From assembly GCA_964609515.1 (NCBI GenBank), contig CAZSTZ010000003.1, positions 42,897-106,896 of the forward strand: 64,000 nt of DNA, in the 5' to 3' direction. The notes beneath the pieces were generated by a model, which had not been told where the DNA came from, did no database searches, and saw only the letters and a list, made by a program, of their open reading frames with translations. Source of the stretch: CALKCV01 sp964609515 (GTDB lineage Bacteria > Cyanobacteriota > Cyanobacteriia > Cyanobacteriales > Microcoleaceae). The translations under genes and the position numbers were made by a program. Positions within the stretch are counted from its first letter, which is position 1, and the number at the start of each line of letters is the position of its first letter. Shown one piece after another: positions 1-8,633 of this stretch.

Positions 1-1
1 C

Positions 2-1138
2 ATCATCAAATCAGCAAAACTTAATATATTTGCCGATGCCACTGCCGATCCAGGTTTGGTGGCGCAAGTTTTAGGAGTAAGCAGAGATGAGTTAAACATA
101 ATCCGAGAAATAACTCCACGACATGACAATCTCAAAATTGTACAGGTAGATTTTGAGAGGCATATTACGAAGGGCGATCGCTCTAACGAATTAAATCATC
201 GCCTCGATGCCGCCCATAAAACGCTTCGAGAAAAATACAAGAGCCAATTGGTAACGTTTAACTACAAAACAAATGCGGCAGAAGGGGACTTAATCCAATT
301 TGCCGACAACCGGGGTATTAATCACGCTGAAAAGAAAAAAGCTCTTTGTACTGTAGGCGATCCGTATGTTCATCGAGGAGCGATCGCTGTTCGGTTTCAA
401 ATATCTTTTGGGCGATCGCCCAACTTAGATGGCAGTGACAAAGAGTTTGAGGACTATTACACAAACTACTGTCAGGCAGAAGTAGTGCAGATGGTAGGTC
501 GTCTCCGCGCTGCCAGAAGGCAGAAGGAAGATTTAACCTATTACCACTTTGGCAATTTGGATCTGTCGTTTTTACAAGAGGCATTACCGGGATGCCAATA
601 TCAAAGAATTATGGCCAAAGACTTAACTCCCGATGCCGCCCCACGAGATATTCGATTTAAGGTTGATTTGATAGAATCGGCGATCGATTTAGTCAAAAAT
701 GGCGTGACAGTCACCCAATCAGTTTTGGCCCAAAAACTGTCGGTAACACAAGGGGCCATTAGTAAGTTTGCTCGAAAATTGGCGGGGGGTTGGTGGTTCA
801 TAAAAGCATTATTCCAAACTCTATTAGATAGCTTTTCTAGAGGTTGGAATAATTTAGAAACAATGCTGGAAGTGCTGACAGAAGAGGAACGCGACTGGCT
901 GGATGGTTATCTCGAACCTTATCTTGAGGTCGCGTTCCACGGGAAAAATTCTCCAGAAGAAGAAACCCTAATCTTAGGGTTCAATACTTTACTAAAACAC
1001 CTCAAACCTGGTAGAGTTTTTGCTCTAGTTAGATCGTTAAGCATTGAACGGCAGTTTCAATTGTTGAAATATTTGATTCAAATAACTGGATTAGATATAA
1101 TAGACTTATCGCCGCATTTGCATTTCTTAACAACTTGA
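2..1138 (+). CDS. C-terminal part of a plasmid/phage replication helicase (CyRepA1-like), 5' partial
   Basis: The reading frame is open to the left edge of the window (codons start at base 2), so the TTG at 56 is internal and the gene begins outside. The visible part ends a superfamily 2-like helicase: a segment reading FADATADPGL is followed by QAEVVQMVGRLRAARR (about residues 140-155 counted from 56), which has the Q-x-x-G-R-x-x-R form of helicase motif VI. A helix-turn-helix-like stretch follows (VTQSVLAQKLSVTQGAISKF). Large replication proteins of cyanobacterial plasmids (CyRepA1 family) end like this. It would drive replication initiation or unwinding. The family name is inference; a helicase C-terminus is fairly sure. 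It lies opposite to the tail operon that follows. Confidence 0.6.
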   Translation: MIKSAKLNIFADATADPGLVAQVLGVSRDELNIIREITPRHDNLKIVQVDFERHITKGDRSNELNHRLDAAHKTLREKYKSQLVTFNYKTNAAEGDLIQFADNRGINHAEKKKALCTVGDPYVHRGAIAVRFQISFGRSPNLDGSDKEFEDYYTNYCQAEVVQMVGRLRAARRQKEDLTYYHFGNLDLSFLQEALPGCQYQRIMAKDLTPDAAPRDIRFKVDLIESAIDLVKNGVTVTQSVLAQKLSVTQGAISKFARKLAGGWWFIKALFQTLLDSFSRGWNNLETMLEVLTEEERDWLDGYLEPYLEVAFHGKNSPEEETLILGFNTLLKHLKPGRVFALVRSLSIERQFQLLKYLIQITGLDIIDLSPHLHFLTT

Positions 1139-1142
1139 CACT

Positions 1143-1163
1143 CCCCGGTCTAAAGACGCGGGG
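1143..1163. repeat. Hairpin resembling an IS200/IS605 right end
   Basis: CCCCGGTCT-AA-AGACGCGGGG forms an imperfect hairpin five bases after the stop of the replication gene. Read on the minus strand, it contains the TAG stop of a TnpB-like tail in its loop, the layout usual at the right end of IS200/IS605 elements. It could also act as a weak terminator for the plus-strand gene. Confidence 0.5.
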
Positions 1164-1296
1164 ATTCTTGGTTCACAGACTTGCCATCACCAAGCAGGAT
1201 TTCTCCAACCAAGCCAGAGGGCGAATCTCCTGAAGCGTAAATTCCAGCGTACTCCTTATTGGCGAGCAAATTTAGCATTAGTGCGCCAGCATAGAT
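1150..1296 (-). pseudogene. TnpB C-terminal remnant (IS200/IS605 family)
   Basis: On the minus strand an open stretch of about 48 codons ends ASGDSPSGLVGEILLGDGK followed by SVNQESPRL and stop. This fits the C-terminal tail of cyanobacterial TnpB proteins, which often read xASGDxxS...SVNEESP. Upstream in the same frame there is a stop at 1303-1305, and nothing of the catalytic RuvC-like domain remains. It is the last piece of an insertion sequence, sitting between the replication gene and the end of the tail operon. The tail motif is seen directly; the family call is from memory of such tails. Confidence 0.5.
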
Positions 1297-1298
1297 TA

Positions 1299-1335
1299 AG
1301 ATTTATTTTAAATTTTATTAGATTTATTTTAAATT
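1299..1335. repeat. 16-bp direct repeat
   Basis: AGATTTATTTTAAATT occurs at 1299-1314 and again at 1320-1335, separated by five bases. It lies between the TnpB remnant and the first small tail-operon gene. It may be another of the tandem duplications found across this window, or a target-site trace of the insertion. Confidence 0.7.
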
Positions 1336-1342
1336 CGGAAGG

Positions 1343-1456
1343 TTAAATAAGGGGTTCTTCAGGTAAGTTTTCCTCTTCGACAGGAGTTCCAAACCACCCA
1401 TTATTTTTTAAATATTCCTCATCAACCAACTGTTGATACCAGATTGCCGGAAGCAT
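1343..1456 (-). CDS. Small hypothetical protein, 37 aa, end of the tail operon
   Basis: ATG at 1456 opens a 37-codon frame, MLPAIWYQQLVDEEYL..., rich in aromatic and acidic residues and ending LPEEPLI. The frame is open further upstream (reading NAKVNLQQ) to a stop inside the end of the preceding 92-aa gene, but without a standard start codon. So translation is either from this ATG, by coupling, or by a -1 shift near the A-rich end of the upstream gene. Protein-like composition and position as last gene of the minus-strand tail operon support it. No function recognised. Confidence 0.5.
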   Translation of the reverse strand: MLPAIWYQQLVDEEYLKNNGWFGTPVEEENLPEEPLI

Positions 1457-1491
1457 TTGCTGTAGGTTTACCTTTGCATTCCTGTAGGTAT

Positions 1492-1770
1492 TTATTTTGT
1501 TTGCACGTCAATAACCTCTTGGAGGGTAATATAACCCGCATCAACAAAAAACTGTAAAAAATCATCGAATAAATGCTTGTCTGCGTTTTGATGGATTGGG
1601 AAGGATTCTGATTCGATTGGCAATCTCACTTCCCCTGTAGTTGGGTGAATTATCGGGGAAGCATAATATTTTGTTATCTTTTGGGAATCAGGATTGGTTA
1701 GTTCCCAGAAAAGTTTTTTTAAGATGTTTGCTCTTTCTAAATTCGAAACAGGGACGTACAAAATGGTCAT
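1492..1770 (-). CDS. Hypothetical phage protein, 92 aa
   Basis: The 92-residue protein starts with ATG at 1770, preceded by a purine-rich GAGGAAACGAG stretch suitable as a ribosome binding site. It reads MTILYVPVSNLERANILKKL and contains no motif I recognise; it is mixed in charge with no membrane segment. It follows the LRR-type tail protein by 43 bases on the same strand and is probably cotranscribed. It may be a chaperone or small tip protein that accompanies the adhesin, but that is only from position. Confidence 0.6.
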   Translation of the reverse strand: MTILYVPVSNLERANILKKLFWELTNPDSQKITKYYASPIIHPTTGEVRLPIESESFPIHQNADKHLFDDFLQFFVDAGYITLQEVIDVQTK

Positions 1771-1813
1771 CTTCTCGTTTCCTCGTGTTTTATCATTAAA
1801 AGTGAGACTTGGC

Positions 1814-3391
1814 TTAATTAGTCGTTATATTCCAACTTCCTTTGGCTTCGAGATTAGTAATAGCTGCCAATCCATCGAAACCTCCACTGCTACTATCTGG
1901 TGCGGCATTCCCTGTCCCACCTAAATTTAGCGCCCCTGATGTTTTTCCCGCTAAATCAAAAGCTACCAGAATCTCATTGATAGCAGCAGCAGTTAATAAA
2001 TTGTTTTGCAAATAACAAATATTCAAAATGTTTGTTACTGCGAACCCTAACTCTACTCCCGTTATTTGATTATCATTTAATTGGATTTCAAATAAACTAG
2101 GGCAGTTTATTAATGTTGGGATATTACCATTTATTTGATTATCATACCCTCGTAGTCTCAGTAATCCACTACTTGCCAATGAAGGTAAAGCATCCGCTAT
2201 TTGATTATTATAAAAATACAGATAATCTAAATCAGGGTTGGTGTCTGTTAAAGGGTTCCCAAACCGAGTTAAAGCAGAGTTGAACGCATAAAAATATTGA
2301 AGTCTGGGGCAATTTTGAGGAAAATTCAAAGCCCCATTCAACCGTGAATTATCCGAAACTTCTATCCGTTTTAAAGAAGCGCCATCTAAAAGAGGGAAAT
2401 CTCCTGTAAACAAATTATAGTCTAAATCTAATTTATCAAGAGACGGCGCACTAATTGATGAAAAGTCTGGCAAAAAGCCACATAAATCATTAGAATTTAA
2501 GTAAATATTTGTTACATTAGTTAAGTCATTTAATTTTGAACTTATAGTGCCTTTTAGATTCTCTCCTTGTATGGCAAATATCCCCGTTAGTAGAGAAGGA
2601 TTGGCTATTTTTAAAGTTAACCAATCTTCTTCAAGAGCAAAAGGAAATTGCATATTTTGAAACATACTGGAATCCCACCTAGCTCCCGCTTCTGATGTTT
2701 GATCCATGTGTGATACTACAAAAACAGAATTACTGGAAAAGGAGAGTCTGATGATGTAATCATCATAAGGCCCGTCAATAATCCTGTCTGAAATATTTGA
2801 AATTATAGTATTAATTTCCGAATTATCCGTCAAAATTAACATATCGAAAAAGTCAACTCCAAACGGCAACTCTGTGTCTCCAGATGCAGCAGTGTAAAAA
2901 TTACCATGCGTAATTCCACTCCAAGTAGAAGCAATGCAATAATAAACTTGATTATGGGGCAAAGAAGCATTTAAAACATCATTGCTTAAATCATGTCTTA
3001 AGTGCGGTTGAGAACCATTGGTTTTAACTACTTCTCCAGATTCAATAATAGCAGGCTGCATATTTGGTGTTGATTGACTCGCAGTATAACCGTTACCAGA
3101 TTGGTCTTCAATTGACACAATCAACCCGTCATTTGAACCAGTAAAAATTTGAGCGGAGGTTTCATCAAAGCGATGTTCGGCATTGAAACCAATACCTGAT
3201 TCCAGATTTCCCCCACTTTCTCTAATTTGGCAACACGCTGTATTCGTAGATTTTAATTTAGTAAAAGAATATGCGGCGATTACAGTAGTTAAAGATTCCA
3301 GCCAAAAAGTCACATCAGAAAATGCAGGATAAATTAAATTACTACCTGCGTATATTTTTTTTACTTCTTTTAAATTAGGCATTATTTTCAA
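1814..3391 (-). CDS. Tail adhesin with ConA/arabinofuranosidase-B-like and leucine-rich repeat domains
   Basis: A 525-residue virion protein. After a short lead (VKKIYAGSNLIYPA, common at the start of tail-tip proteins), residues ~38-140 follow the AbfB-type concanavalin-like pattern: AYSFTKLKS, an IGF segment, FTGSNDGLIVSIEDQSGNG, then QPAIIESGEVVKTNG. Residues ~285-490 contain leucine-rich repeats with irregular spacing (LDKLDLDYNLFTGDF, LRLRGYDNQINGNIP, IQLNDNQITG). The combination suggests recognition of cell-surface polysaccharide or protein. Its start overlaps the stop of the 1106-aa fibre gene by four bases, so the two are translationally coupled. Catalysis by the AbfB-like part is not implied; binding is more likely. 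Confidence 0.75.
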   Translation of the reverse strand: MKIMPNLKEVKKIYAGSNLIYPAFSDVTFWLESLTTVIAAYSFTKLKSTNTACCQIRESGGNLESGIGFNAEHRFDETSAQIFTGSNDGLIVSIEDQSGNGYTASQSTPNMQPAIIESGEVVKTNGSQPHLRHDLSNDVLNASLPHNQVYYCIASTWSGITHGNFYTAASGDTELPFGVDFFDMLILTDNSEINTIISNISDRIIDGPYDDYIIRLSFSSNSVFVVSHMDQTSEAGARWDSSMFQNMQFPFALEEDWLTLKIANPSLLTGIFAIQGENLKGTISSKLNDLTNVTNIYLNSNDLCGFLPDFSSISAPSLDKLDLDYNLFTGDFPLLDGASLKRIEVSDNSRLNGALNFPQNCPRLQYFYAFNSALTRFGNPLTDTNPDLDYLYFYNNQIADALPSLASSGLLRLRGYDNQINGNIPTLINCPSLFEIQLNDNQITGVELGFAVTNILNICYLQNNLLTAAAINEILVAFDLAGKTSGALNLGGTGNAAPDSSSGGFDGLAAITNLEAKGSWNITTN

Positions 3392-6300
3392 ACCAAAAAG
3401 TAGATTGTGTTTGGATCGGGAGAAACCAGATCATCATAATCTTCTGGAGAAATTATTACTATATTATGAACCTGCAACGCTCCAGCAATTCCTGTTACAT
3501 CAGAGGTTATCTCCGAACCTGTTCCCCCACCGCCACCTGCCGCTACTTCATCAATCGCTGCCTGCAATTCCGTTGCAGCTAATCCCGAAGAGGAATTGTC
3601 ATAAGTTATCGTGGTCGCTAATTGATTTCCGGTGTGGTTCTCTCTTGCTAAAAGAAAAGCAGAATTTAATACTGCGGAATCTCCCAATCCCAAGGTCGTT
3701 CGAGCTGTTGCGCTATCTGGATCGTCAAGTAAATTTCTTGAAAAAGAGGTTATGGGGGCTAATGCCGCAGTCCCCAATCCCGTAAAATAAGGAACTGTGT
3801 CAGTAGTTGATGCTAGGTCAGCGATCGCGTCTAGCTCTACGCTAAACCCTTGAATATCCGCTCCTATCTCTACCCCCAATTCTGTTCTTGCTGCGGCAGC
3901 ATCAATCGCAGCAAGAACCCCGGAACTGTAAGTAGAAATTGTTGTATCCACCTCAGAAGAAAGATTTGGAGCATCTGTTATCTGATAGATCCAATCTTCA
4001 TTTTTTATTGGCAAATTGTCAAAATCTTGTTGGGTTATCGCAATAACCCCCTTTATCTCAATACCTCCTACTATTCCCGTAGCGTCAGAGAGGATTGCTT
4101 TTGAGAGACCTAGATTCGCAATGGCTGTGGAAGCATCATTACCCCCTGTACCGCCACTTTCTATTTCAAGGGGGGAGATTCCAGAGATATTGCCGCCCGT
4201 AATGGAAATGCTGTTTGAATTTTGAGTTGAAATATCCCCTAATCCTAAAGTCGTTCTTGCTGTGGCAGCATTTGTATCGCTTAACAACCCCTGCGCATAG
4301 GTTGAGATTGGCAACAAACTTGCTGTTCCCGCCCCTGTGAATAAAGGTAATTGGTTTGCGGATGAGGTCAGCCCTGCGATCGCATTCAACTCTAAAGAAA
4401 AAGCCTGAACATCAATATCAACAACTAAATTAAGCAAAGACCTAACTTGGGCCGCCGTTAAATCTTCTGGGTCGCCAGTTCCGGTGGTAATTCTACCTTT
4501 AATGGTAGATTCTGCCATGTCAATTAATTTAGAATTACCAACAACCCCATCAGCTATCGTTAAAACAGAATTGCCAGTAACCTCTCCAGTATGAGTTGCG
4601 TTGGTGATTTTAGCAGTGTTGGCAGCAACCGCAGTATTATTTGCCACTTCAGTATCGAAGTCAGAAATTGTGGCTGCGAACTGCGTCCCTGTGTGGTTTG
4701 CTCGTGCCAACAGCACCGCATCCGTGGAATTAGCAGTCGCCCCAGTCTCCACATTTATAATTCCCAATACCTGACTGGCAGTCAAATCTTGAGGATTTCC
4801 ACCAAGTTCGGAGCCTTTAATTGTCCCCGCGGTCATTGCTGCCAGTTTTGAGTTATTCACAACATTTGCCGCGATCGCTGCTACCCCGTCAACATTTGAG
4901 CTACCGTTAAAAGTCACGTCCCAAGTAATGTCGCCGCTACTGCTGATAGTTCTCGGTGTTTCTAACGCGGTGGCGGTGGCGGCATTACCAGAGATATTGT
5001 CAATGAGAACTGTGCCTACTTGACCGTTGACAGAACTTACTTCCCCAGGAGACAAAAGCTCTTGCCAGTCAGTCAATAGCGTTGGATCGTTACCTTGAAG
5101 GATGTAGCTGGTGCTAGTATCTGTTCTAATTGCAACATCTCCCACCTCAGCGGTTAAGCCAAGCATTTCTAGCTCGCTGGTCACAACATGAGTATCAACG
5201 ATCGCGATCGCTGGAATATTTGCTTGTAGAATTTTTGAGTTAGCATCTAGACTGGCATATCCGTTGGGCTGCCCTTTTGCTGCTTTATCTTGATAATTGG
5301 ATAAATCTTCCGCACCGGTATAATCGATCGCTGCTGACGCTATTTGGACATTTAAAACCTGGGTGCTAGCTGGCGTTACTGCCCAAATTGCCTGTCCGTT
5401 ATGGAAAAAATCATTATCTGTTATTTGTTTACCAGGCCGCAAAATGAAGCTGTACTTAGGTGGAGAAATTGTTAAATCTGGCGGTTCCCCAACTCCACAA
5501 TAAATGTTAATGTTTATTGATTCGTCAGTGCTGAAGCTGATATATCGCTGATTTGTCACCAAATCCTCTGGCACAACAATAATCGGCACATCTCCCACCT
5601 CATAGGGCACAATTGCACCCCACGTTCCCGGTCTTGGTGGCTTGACAACTTCTTCCACCGCTTCAATGGTTCCATCTGCCGCCCGCTTCAAATATCCTAC
5701 AGTAGCGATCGCCGCCACTTCCCCCAGGTTTGTCGGGATATTCCCCAGTTCCCCCCAATCTATCTGAGGAGCGATCGCCCAGGTTCCCCCATCCCTTCTC
5801 AGCAACCCATCTCCTGTCAAGGTTGCGACACCTATTCCCTCCAAATTTGTTGGGATGCCGCTTAGTTCCTCCCAAGCAATAGAATTTGCAACCTGCCAAC
5901 TATTTAACCCGGTTTTTTTGAAATAACCCGTATTGGCATTGTCGCCAATAGTGGACAATGCGGACAGACTAGGATGAGATGCTTGTTTCCCGTCAATAGT
6001 TGTTTGGAGGTTGGTAATATCGGCGATCGTCAAAGATTCCCTTAATTCCCAAATATCTGCACCGGAATGATAAAGGAAACCTTGCAATGCCGATATTGAT
6101 AAAGCTTCAAAATCTAGCAAAAATGTCGGTTTCGACTCTACGTCATCCCAGTTTACGGGGGATTCTAGCGGAATATTTGTAATTTGGGAAAAATCTATTA
6201 CTGCCCCGACAATTAATGAGGCAAATTCGGCTTGAAAAGCGGTTCCCCAATCAGTTATCTCTGCCGTCGTTATGGTTATGCTGCCAGAAGCGATCGCGCC

Positions 6301-6708
6301 CACATCTGCCGCAGTTAGGTTCACGATGCCAGTTTGGCCGTTGACGCTATCTACCGGTGCTGACGGGAAAACTAGGTTTACAATTTGACTGGCATCGATA
6401 GACTGCGTAGGTAGCCAGCCAACTCCCCAAGAGTTTAAATCTGTTATCTGTGTGGAGTCGTGAGTGTGGTTTTGGGTGGCTAAATTGTTGGCGGCGTAAT
6501 TTACAACAAAATTGCCAACCAAATCTACCCAATGAAAACCTGGATTTATTCCAGAGTTAATGCCAATAGTTCCCGGAGGTAAGTCACCGCTTTTATAGAC
6601 GAAAATGCCTCCCCAATCAAAATCCTCGACAATGACTGGTTTATCTGGAATCAACTTAGAATTATTGAATCCTTGTAATGCCGTGATATTTGCTAAAACG
6701 CCGCTCAT
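3388..6708 (-). CDS. Long tail fibre protein with repeated linker motifs, 1106 aa
   Basis: The protein is built from repeated short modules typical of tail fibres: VNGQTGIVNLTAADVGAI and VNGQVGTVLI, several ARTTLGLG units (each followed by polar residues), and HTG turns such as ARANHTGTQ and ARENHTGNQ. A glycine run (GGGGG) near residue 1050 precedes a short C-terminal domain ending NTIYFLV. The N-terminus (MSGVLANITALQGFNNSK) probably attaches to the tail tip. It is expected to trimerise and bind the host surface. Start at 6708 overlaps the upstream stop by four bases (ATGA), and the downstream adhesin overlaps its end in the same way. Confidence 0.8.
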   Translation of the reverse strand: MSGVLANITALQGFNNSKLIPDKPVIVEDFDWGGIFVYKSGDLPPGTIGINSGINPGFHWVDLVGNFVVNYAANNLATQNHTHDSTQITDLNSWGVGWLPTQSIDASQIVNLVFPSAPVDSVNGQTGIVNLTAADVGAIASGSITITTAEITDWGTAFQAEFASLIVGAVIDFSQITNIPLESPVNWDDVESKPTFLLDFEALSISALQGFLYHSGADIWELRESLTIADITNLQTTIDGKQASHPSLSALSTIGDNANTGYFKKTGLNSWQVANSIAWEELSGIPTNLEGIGVATLTGDGLLRRDGGTWAIAPQIDWGELGNIPTNLGEVAAIATVGYLKRAADGTIEAVEEVVKPPRPGTWGAIVPYEVGDVPIIVVPEDLVTNQRYISFSTDESININIYCGVGEPPDLTISPPKYSFILRPGKQITDNDFFHNGQAIWAVTPASTQVLNVQIASAAIDYTGAEDLSNYQDKAAKGQPNGYASLDANSKILQANIPAIAIVDTHVVTSELEMLGLTAEVGDVAIRTDTSTSYILQGNDPTLLTDWQELLSPGEVSSVNGQVGTVLIDNISGNAATATALETPRTISSSGDITWDVTFNGSSNVDGVAAIAANVVNNSKLAAMTAGTIKGSELGGNPQDLTASQVLGIINVETGATANSTDAVLLARANHTGTQFAATISDFDTEVANNTAVAANTAKITNATHTGEVTGNSVLTIADGVVGNSKLIDMAESTIKGRITTGTGDPEDLTAAQVRSLLNLVVDIDVQAFSLELNAIAGLTSSANQLPLFTGAGTASLLPISTYAQGLLSDTNAATARTTLGLGDISTQNSNSISITGGNISGISPLEIESGGTGGNDASTAIANLGLSKAILSDATGIVGGIEIKGVIAITQQDFDNLPIKNEDWIYQITDAPNLSSEVDTTISTYSSGVLAAIDAAAARTELGVEIGADIQGFSVELDAIADLASTTDTVPYFTGLGTAALAPITSFSRNLLDDPDSATARTTLGLGDSAVLNSAFLLARENHTGNQLATTITYDNSSSGLAATELQAAIDEVAAGGGGGTGSEITSDVTGIAGALQVHNIVIISPEDYDDLVSPDPNTIYFLV

Positions 6709-7109
6709 GTCAAAATTCCCAAAATCATCAATATCCCTTGAGACTGCTGTGCTGCTTCGCTATCGAATAACGCTAGCCACTCCGTCGTGTTGTCCCAGTT
6801 TTCTAGCCATTCATCCATTGTGTCAATGTCAAAATAGCCAAATCCTTGAGTGTTTATGTCAGGAGAATTGCAAGTTAAGCGATCGCCTTTTTCTAACCAA
6901 ATCTTCCAATTTCCTACAACTGTTTGTTGAGGTTCTAAATTGACTTGATATTCTAAATAGTTGTCATTTATTAGCAAGTCAAATTTAACTGGAATGTTGG
7001 AATTATTAGCGATCGCCCCCTTGAACACTAACAAATCTTGCGGCGATTCGTAAGTGGTAGGTGAGGGGATAACGATTGTTTTAGTTGGAAGTTCCAACAT
7101 ATTCCGCAA
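6705..7109 (-). CDS. Hypothetical tail-associated protein, 134 aa
   Basis: Beta-rich by composition (LLVFKGAIANNSNIPVKFDL, NWKIWLEKGDRLTC), looking like a small Ig-like or jelly-roll accessory with a hydrophobic C-terminus (ILMILGILT). The start at 7109, or the internal ATG at 7100, overlaps the end of the GH10-like gene by 20-29 bases, and its stop overlaps the start of the fibre gene. It is therefore in a tightly coupled tail-tip operon. Function unknown; a fibre-attachment or decoration role is inferred from position. Confidence 0.65.
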   Translation of the reverse strand: MRNMLELPTKTIVIPSPTTYESPQDLLVFKGAIANNSNIPVKFDLLINDNYLEYQVNLEPQQTVVGNWKIWLEKGDRLTCNSPDINTQGFGYFDIDTMDEWLENWDNTTEWLALFDSEAAQQSQGILMILGILT

Positions 7110-7926
7110 AAACCTCCAAAATAGGCTTTGACTCCCAATTCGCAGTATATAATCCTGGATTCTTGTCCGAGTCTCTAGCTACCGGCATTGCAGTATGTGG
7201 TCCGTCACGCAACCACCAGTACCCTATTGATTCTATACCGTGATTTTCAAAAAATTTTAAATATTTACGAGTTTTTAAAGCCTGTTTTCCAAGGTCTTTT
7301 TCATATACTCCCATTTCAGTTATCAAAACTTTAGCGCCCATTTTTTTATATTTTTTAATTAGCTGACTAAAGATAACTAAATTCATGGGAGTTCCAATAT
7401 CCCAAAATTGAAACCCAATTGAATCTAGCAACCCTTCCTTTATTAAAGGTTCTACAATTTTAGAAAAAGCAATTTGCCTTGTGGCAAAATGTCTTATTAT
7501 TTGATGCTCTGCAAAAATTATTTCGCTTTCAGTATTTTCTTTGAGCCAAGTACAAATCTCTTTAATTAAAGGAAAAGAATAAAAGTCTCTTAATTCTGTT
7601 TTACGAAAAGCTTCATTAAAAGCAATAACTTTAGCGGGGAACGTGTCTTTATATCTTTTGATTGTTCTTTCTACAAAAAACACTTCTTTTACTATTTTTT
7701 GCTGTTCTGCTGGAGTCTGGTTTCTTCCCTTCTTCTTTAAATAAGAATAGATTGCCCGATGGTTTGCAGTGGGAAGATAATCAAGCAGAATTGGGGTAAA
7801 ATCTTTGTAATTTTCAAAATTGTTGTTTTCATTGATCGCGCTTTTTGGAAACCAAAAATCAGGGAAATATTTTTTTTGGCAGTTGTCAATATTATTCTTC
7901 TTGGGTAAGTGAAAGCCTATTAGCAT
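7081..7926 (-). CDS. GH10-like glycoside hydrolase (candidate tail depolymerase)
   Basis: 281 residues with the two hallmarks of family GH10 TIM-barrel glycosidases. AFNEAF near residue 105 sits where WDVVNE carries the acid/base glutamate, and LITEMGV near residue 204 matches ITELDV with the nucleophile glutamate. The segment IGYWWLRDG near 235 corresponds to the final-strand tryptophan motif. Spacing between the two glutamates (~100 residues) fits the family. No signal peptide is seen, so it is probably carried on the virion to cut sheath or capsule polysaccharide during adsorption. It lies between small tail genes and the fibre. Family call fairly confident; substrate unknown. Confidence 0.7.
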   Translation of the reverse strand: MLIGFHLPKKNNIDNCQKKYFPDFWFPKSAINENNNFENYKDFTPILLDYLPTANHRAIYSYLKKKGRNQTPAEQQKIVKEVFFVERTIKRYKDTFPAKVIAFNEAFRKTELRDFYSFPLIKEICTWLKENTESEIIFAEHQIIRHFATRQIAFSKIVEPLIKEGLLDSIGFQFWDIGTPMNLVIFSQLIKKYKKMGAKVLITEMGVYEKDLGKQALKTRKYLKFFENHGIESIGYWWLRDGPHTAMPVARDSDKNPGLYTANWESKPILEVFAEYVGTSN

Positions 7927-7944
7927 AATTTTTAAGTTAAATAT

Positions 7945-8190
7945 TTAGGTGTGGTCCCACCAAGACTCAAGGTTTCCTTTTACAAAATAGCCATTGCCAT
8001 CATCTGACGCAACAAATTCTGGCTCGTCACCTAGGGTAGAACCAGAATAATAGACGTACCATGATGGTATATTTGCCCCATTATGGTCTAAAACCATTAT
8101 GGGTATTCCTGGAATCAAACTTGTGCTAGGTATAGCCTTTAATTCAGTTAATGTTTCTCTAAATCCTGGACCTAAATCAACTAAAGCCAT
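7945..8190 (-). CDS. Small hypothetical tail protein, 81 aa
   Basis: The frame extends to 8283, but the ATG at 8190 (MALVDLGPGFRETLTEL) is preferred because an upstream start would overlap the preceding gene by about 88 bases. The short polar protein contains IPGIPIMVLDHNGANIPSW and ends ESWWDHT. Small proteins of this kind are often found next to fibre genes and carry a single beta-domain. No family recognised. Confidence 0.6.
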   Translation of the reverse strand: MALVDLGPGFRETLTELKAIPSTSLIPGIPIMVLDHNGANIPSWYVYYSGSTLGDEPEFVASDDGNGYFVKGNLESWWDHT

Positions 8191-8195
8191 TGTTT

Positions 8196-8633
8196 TTAAA
8201 ATAACACTGAAAAATTTAATGTTAAGTTGGTATCTAAAGAGGGAGAAGTATTTGATCCTTGAGATGCAAATGTTTCTCCCCAATTGTTAGCAAATGCTTC
8301 TCCCCAGTTAGTAGTAAATGCTTCTGCAAAACTTATACTGGAAGTATTTCCAGATGATGTCGATGCTAAAATCGCATCACCATTATCCAAATTTATCTTG
8401 TTTAAAGCTACAGCGATCGCTCTGTTATTTGCTGCGTTGGTTCCAAGAACGGGCGTTTGAAATTCTACAGGAGATTCCACTCCGCCAATACGAGTCCACA
8501 AAGATATGGTAGCATCCTCGGCCCCTTGGTTGCAAACTGTGGCGTTAAAGATTAGCTCTTGCCGTGATGCCGTATAAATTTCGGTCTTTTCTGCCGGGAT
8601 ATTTCGTTGATAAGTCTTGAATGGATACGCCAT
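8196..8633 (-). CDS. Hypothetical virion protein next to the tape measure, 145 aa
   Basis: Starts at 8633 sharing one base with the tape-measure stop (TAATG), so translation is coupled. The first ~90 residues look like a beta-sandwich (ELIFNATVCNQGAEDATISL). A short imperfect repeat follows: TTNWGEAFANNWGETF. Position directly downstream of the tape measure suggests a distal-tail or adaptor protein, but no motif confirms it. Confidence 0.65.
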   Translation of the reverse strand: MAYPFKTYQRNIPAEKTEIYTASRQELIFNATVCNQGAEDATISLWTRIGGVESPVEFQTPVLGTNAANNRAIAVALNKINLDNGDAILASTSSGNTSSISFAEAFTTNWGEAFANNWGETFASQGSNTSPSLDTNLTLNFSVLF

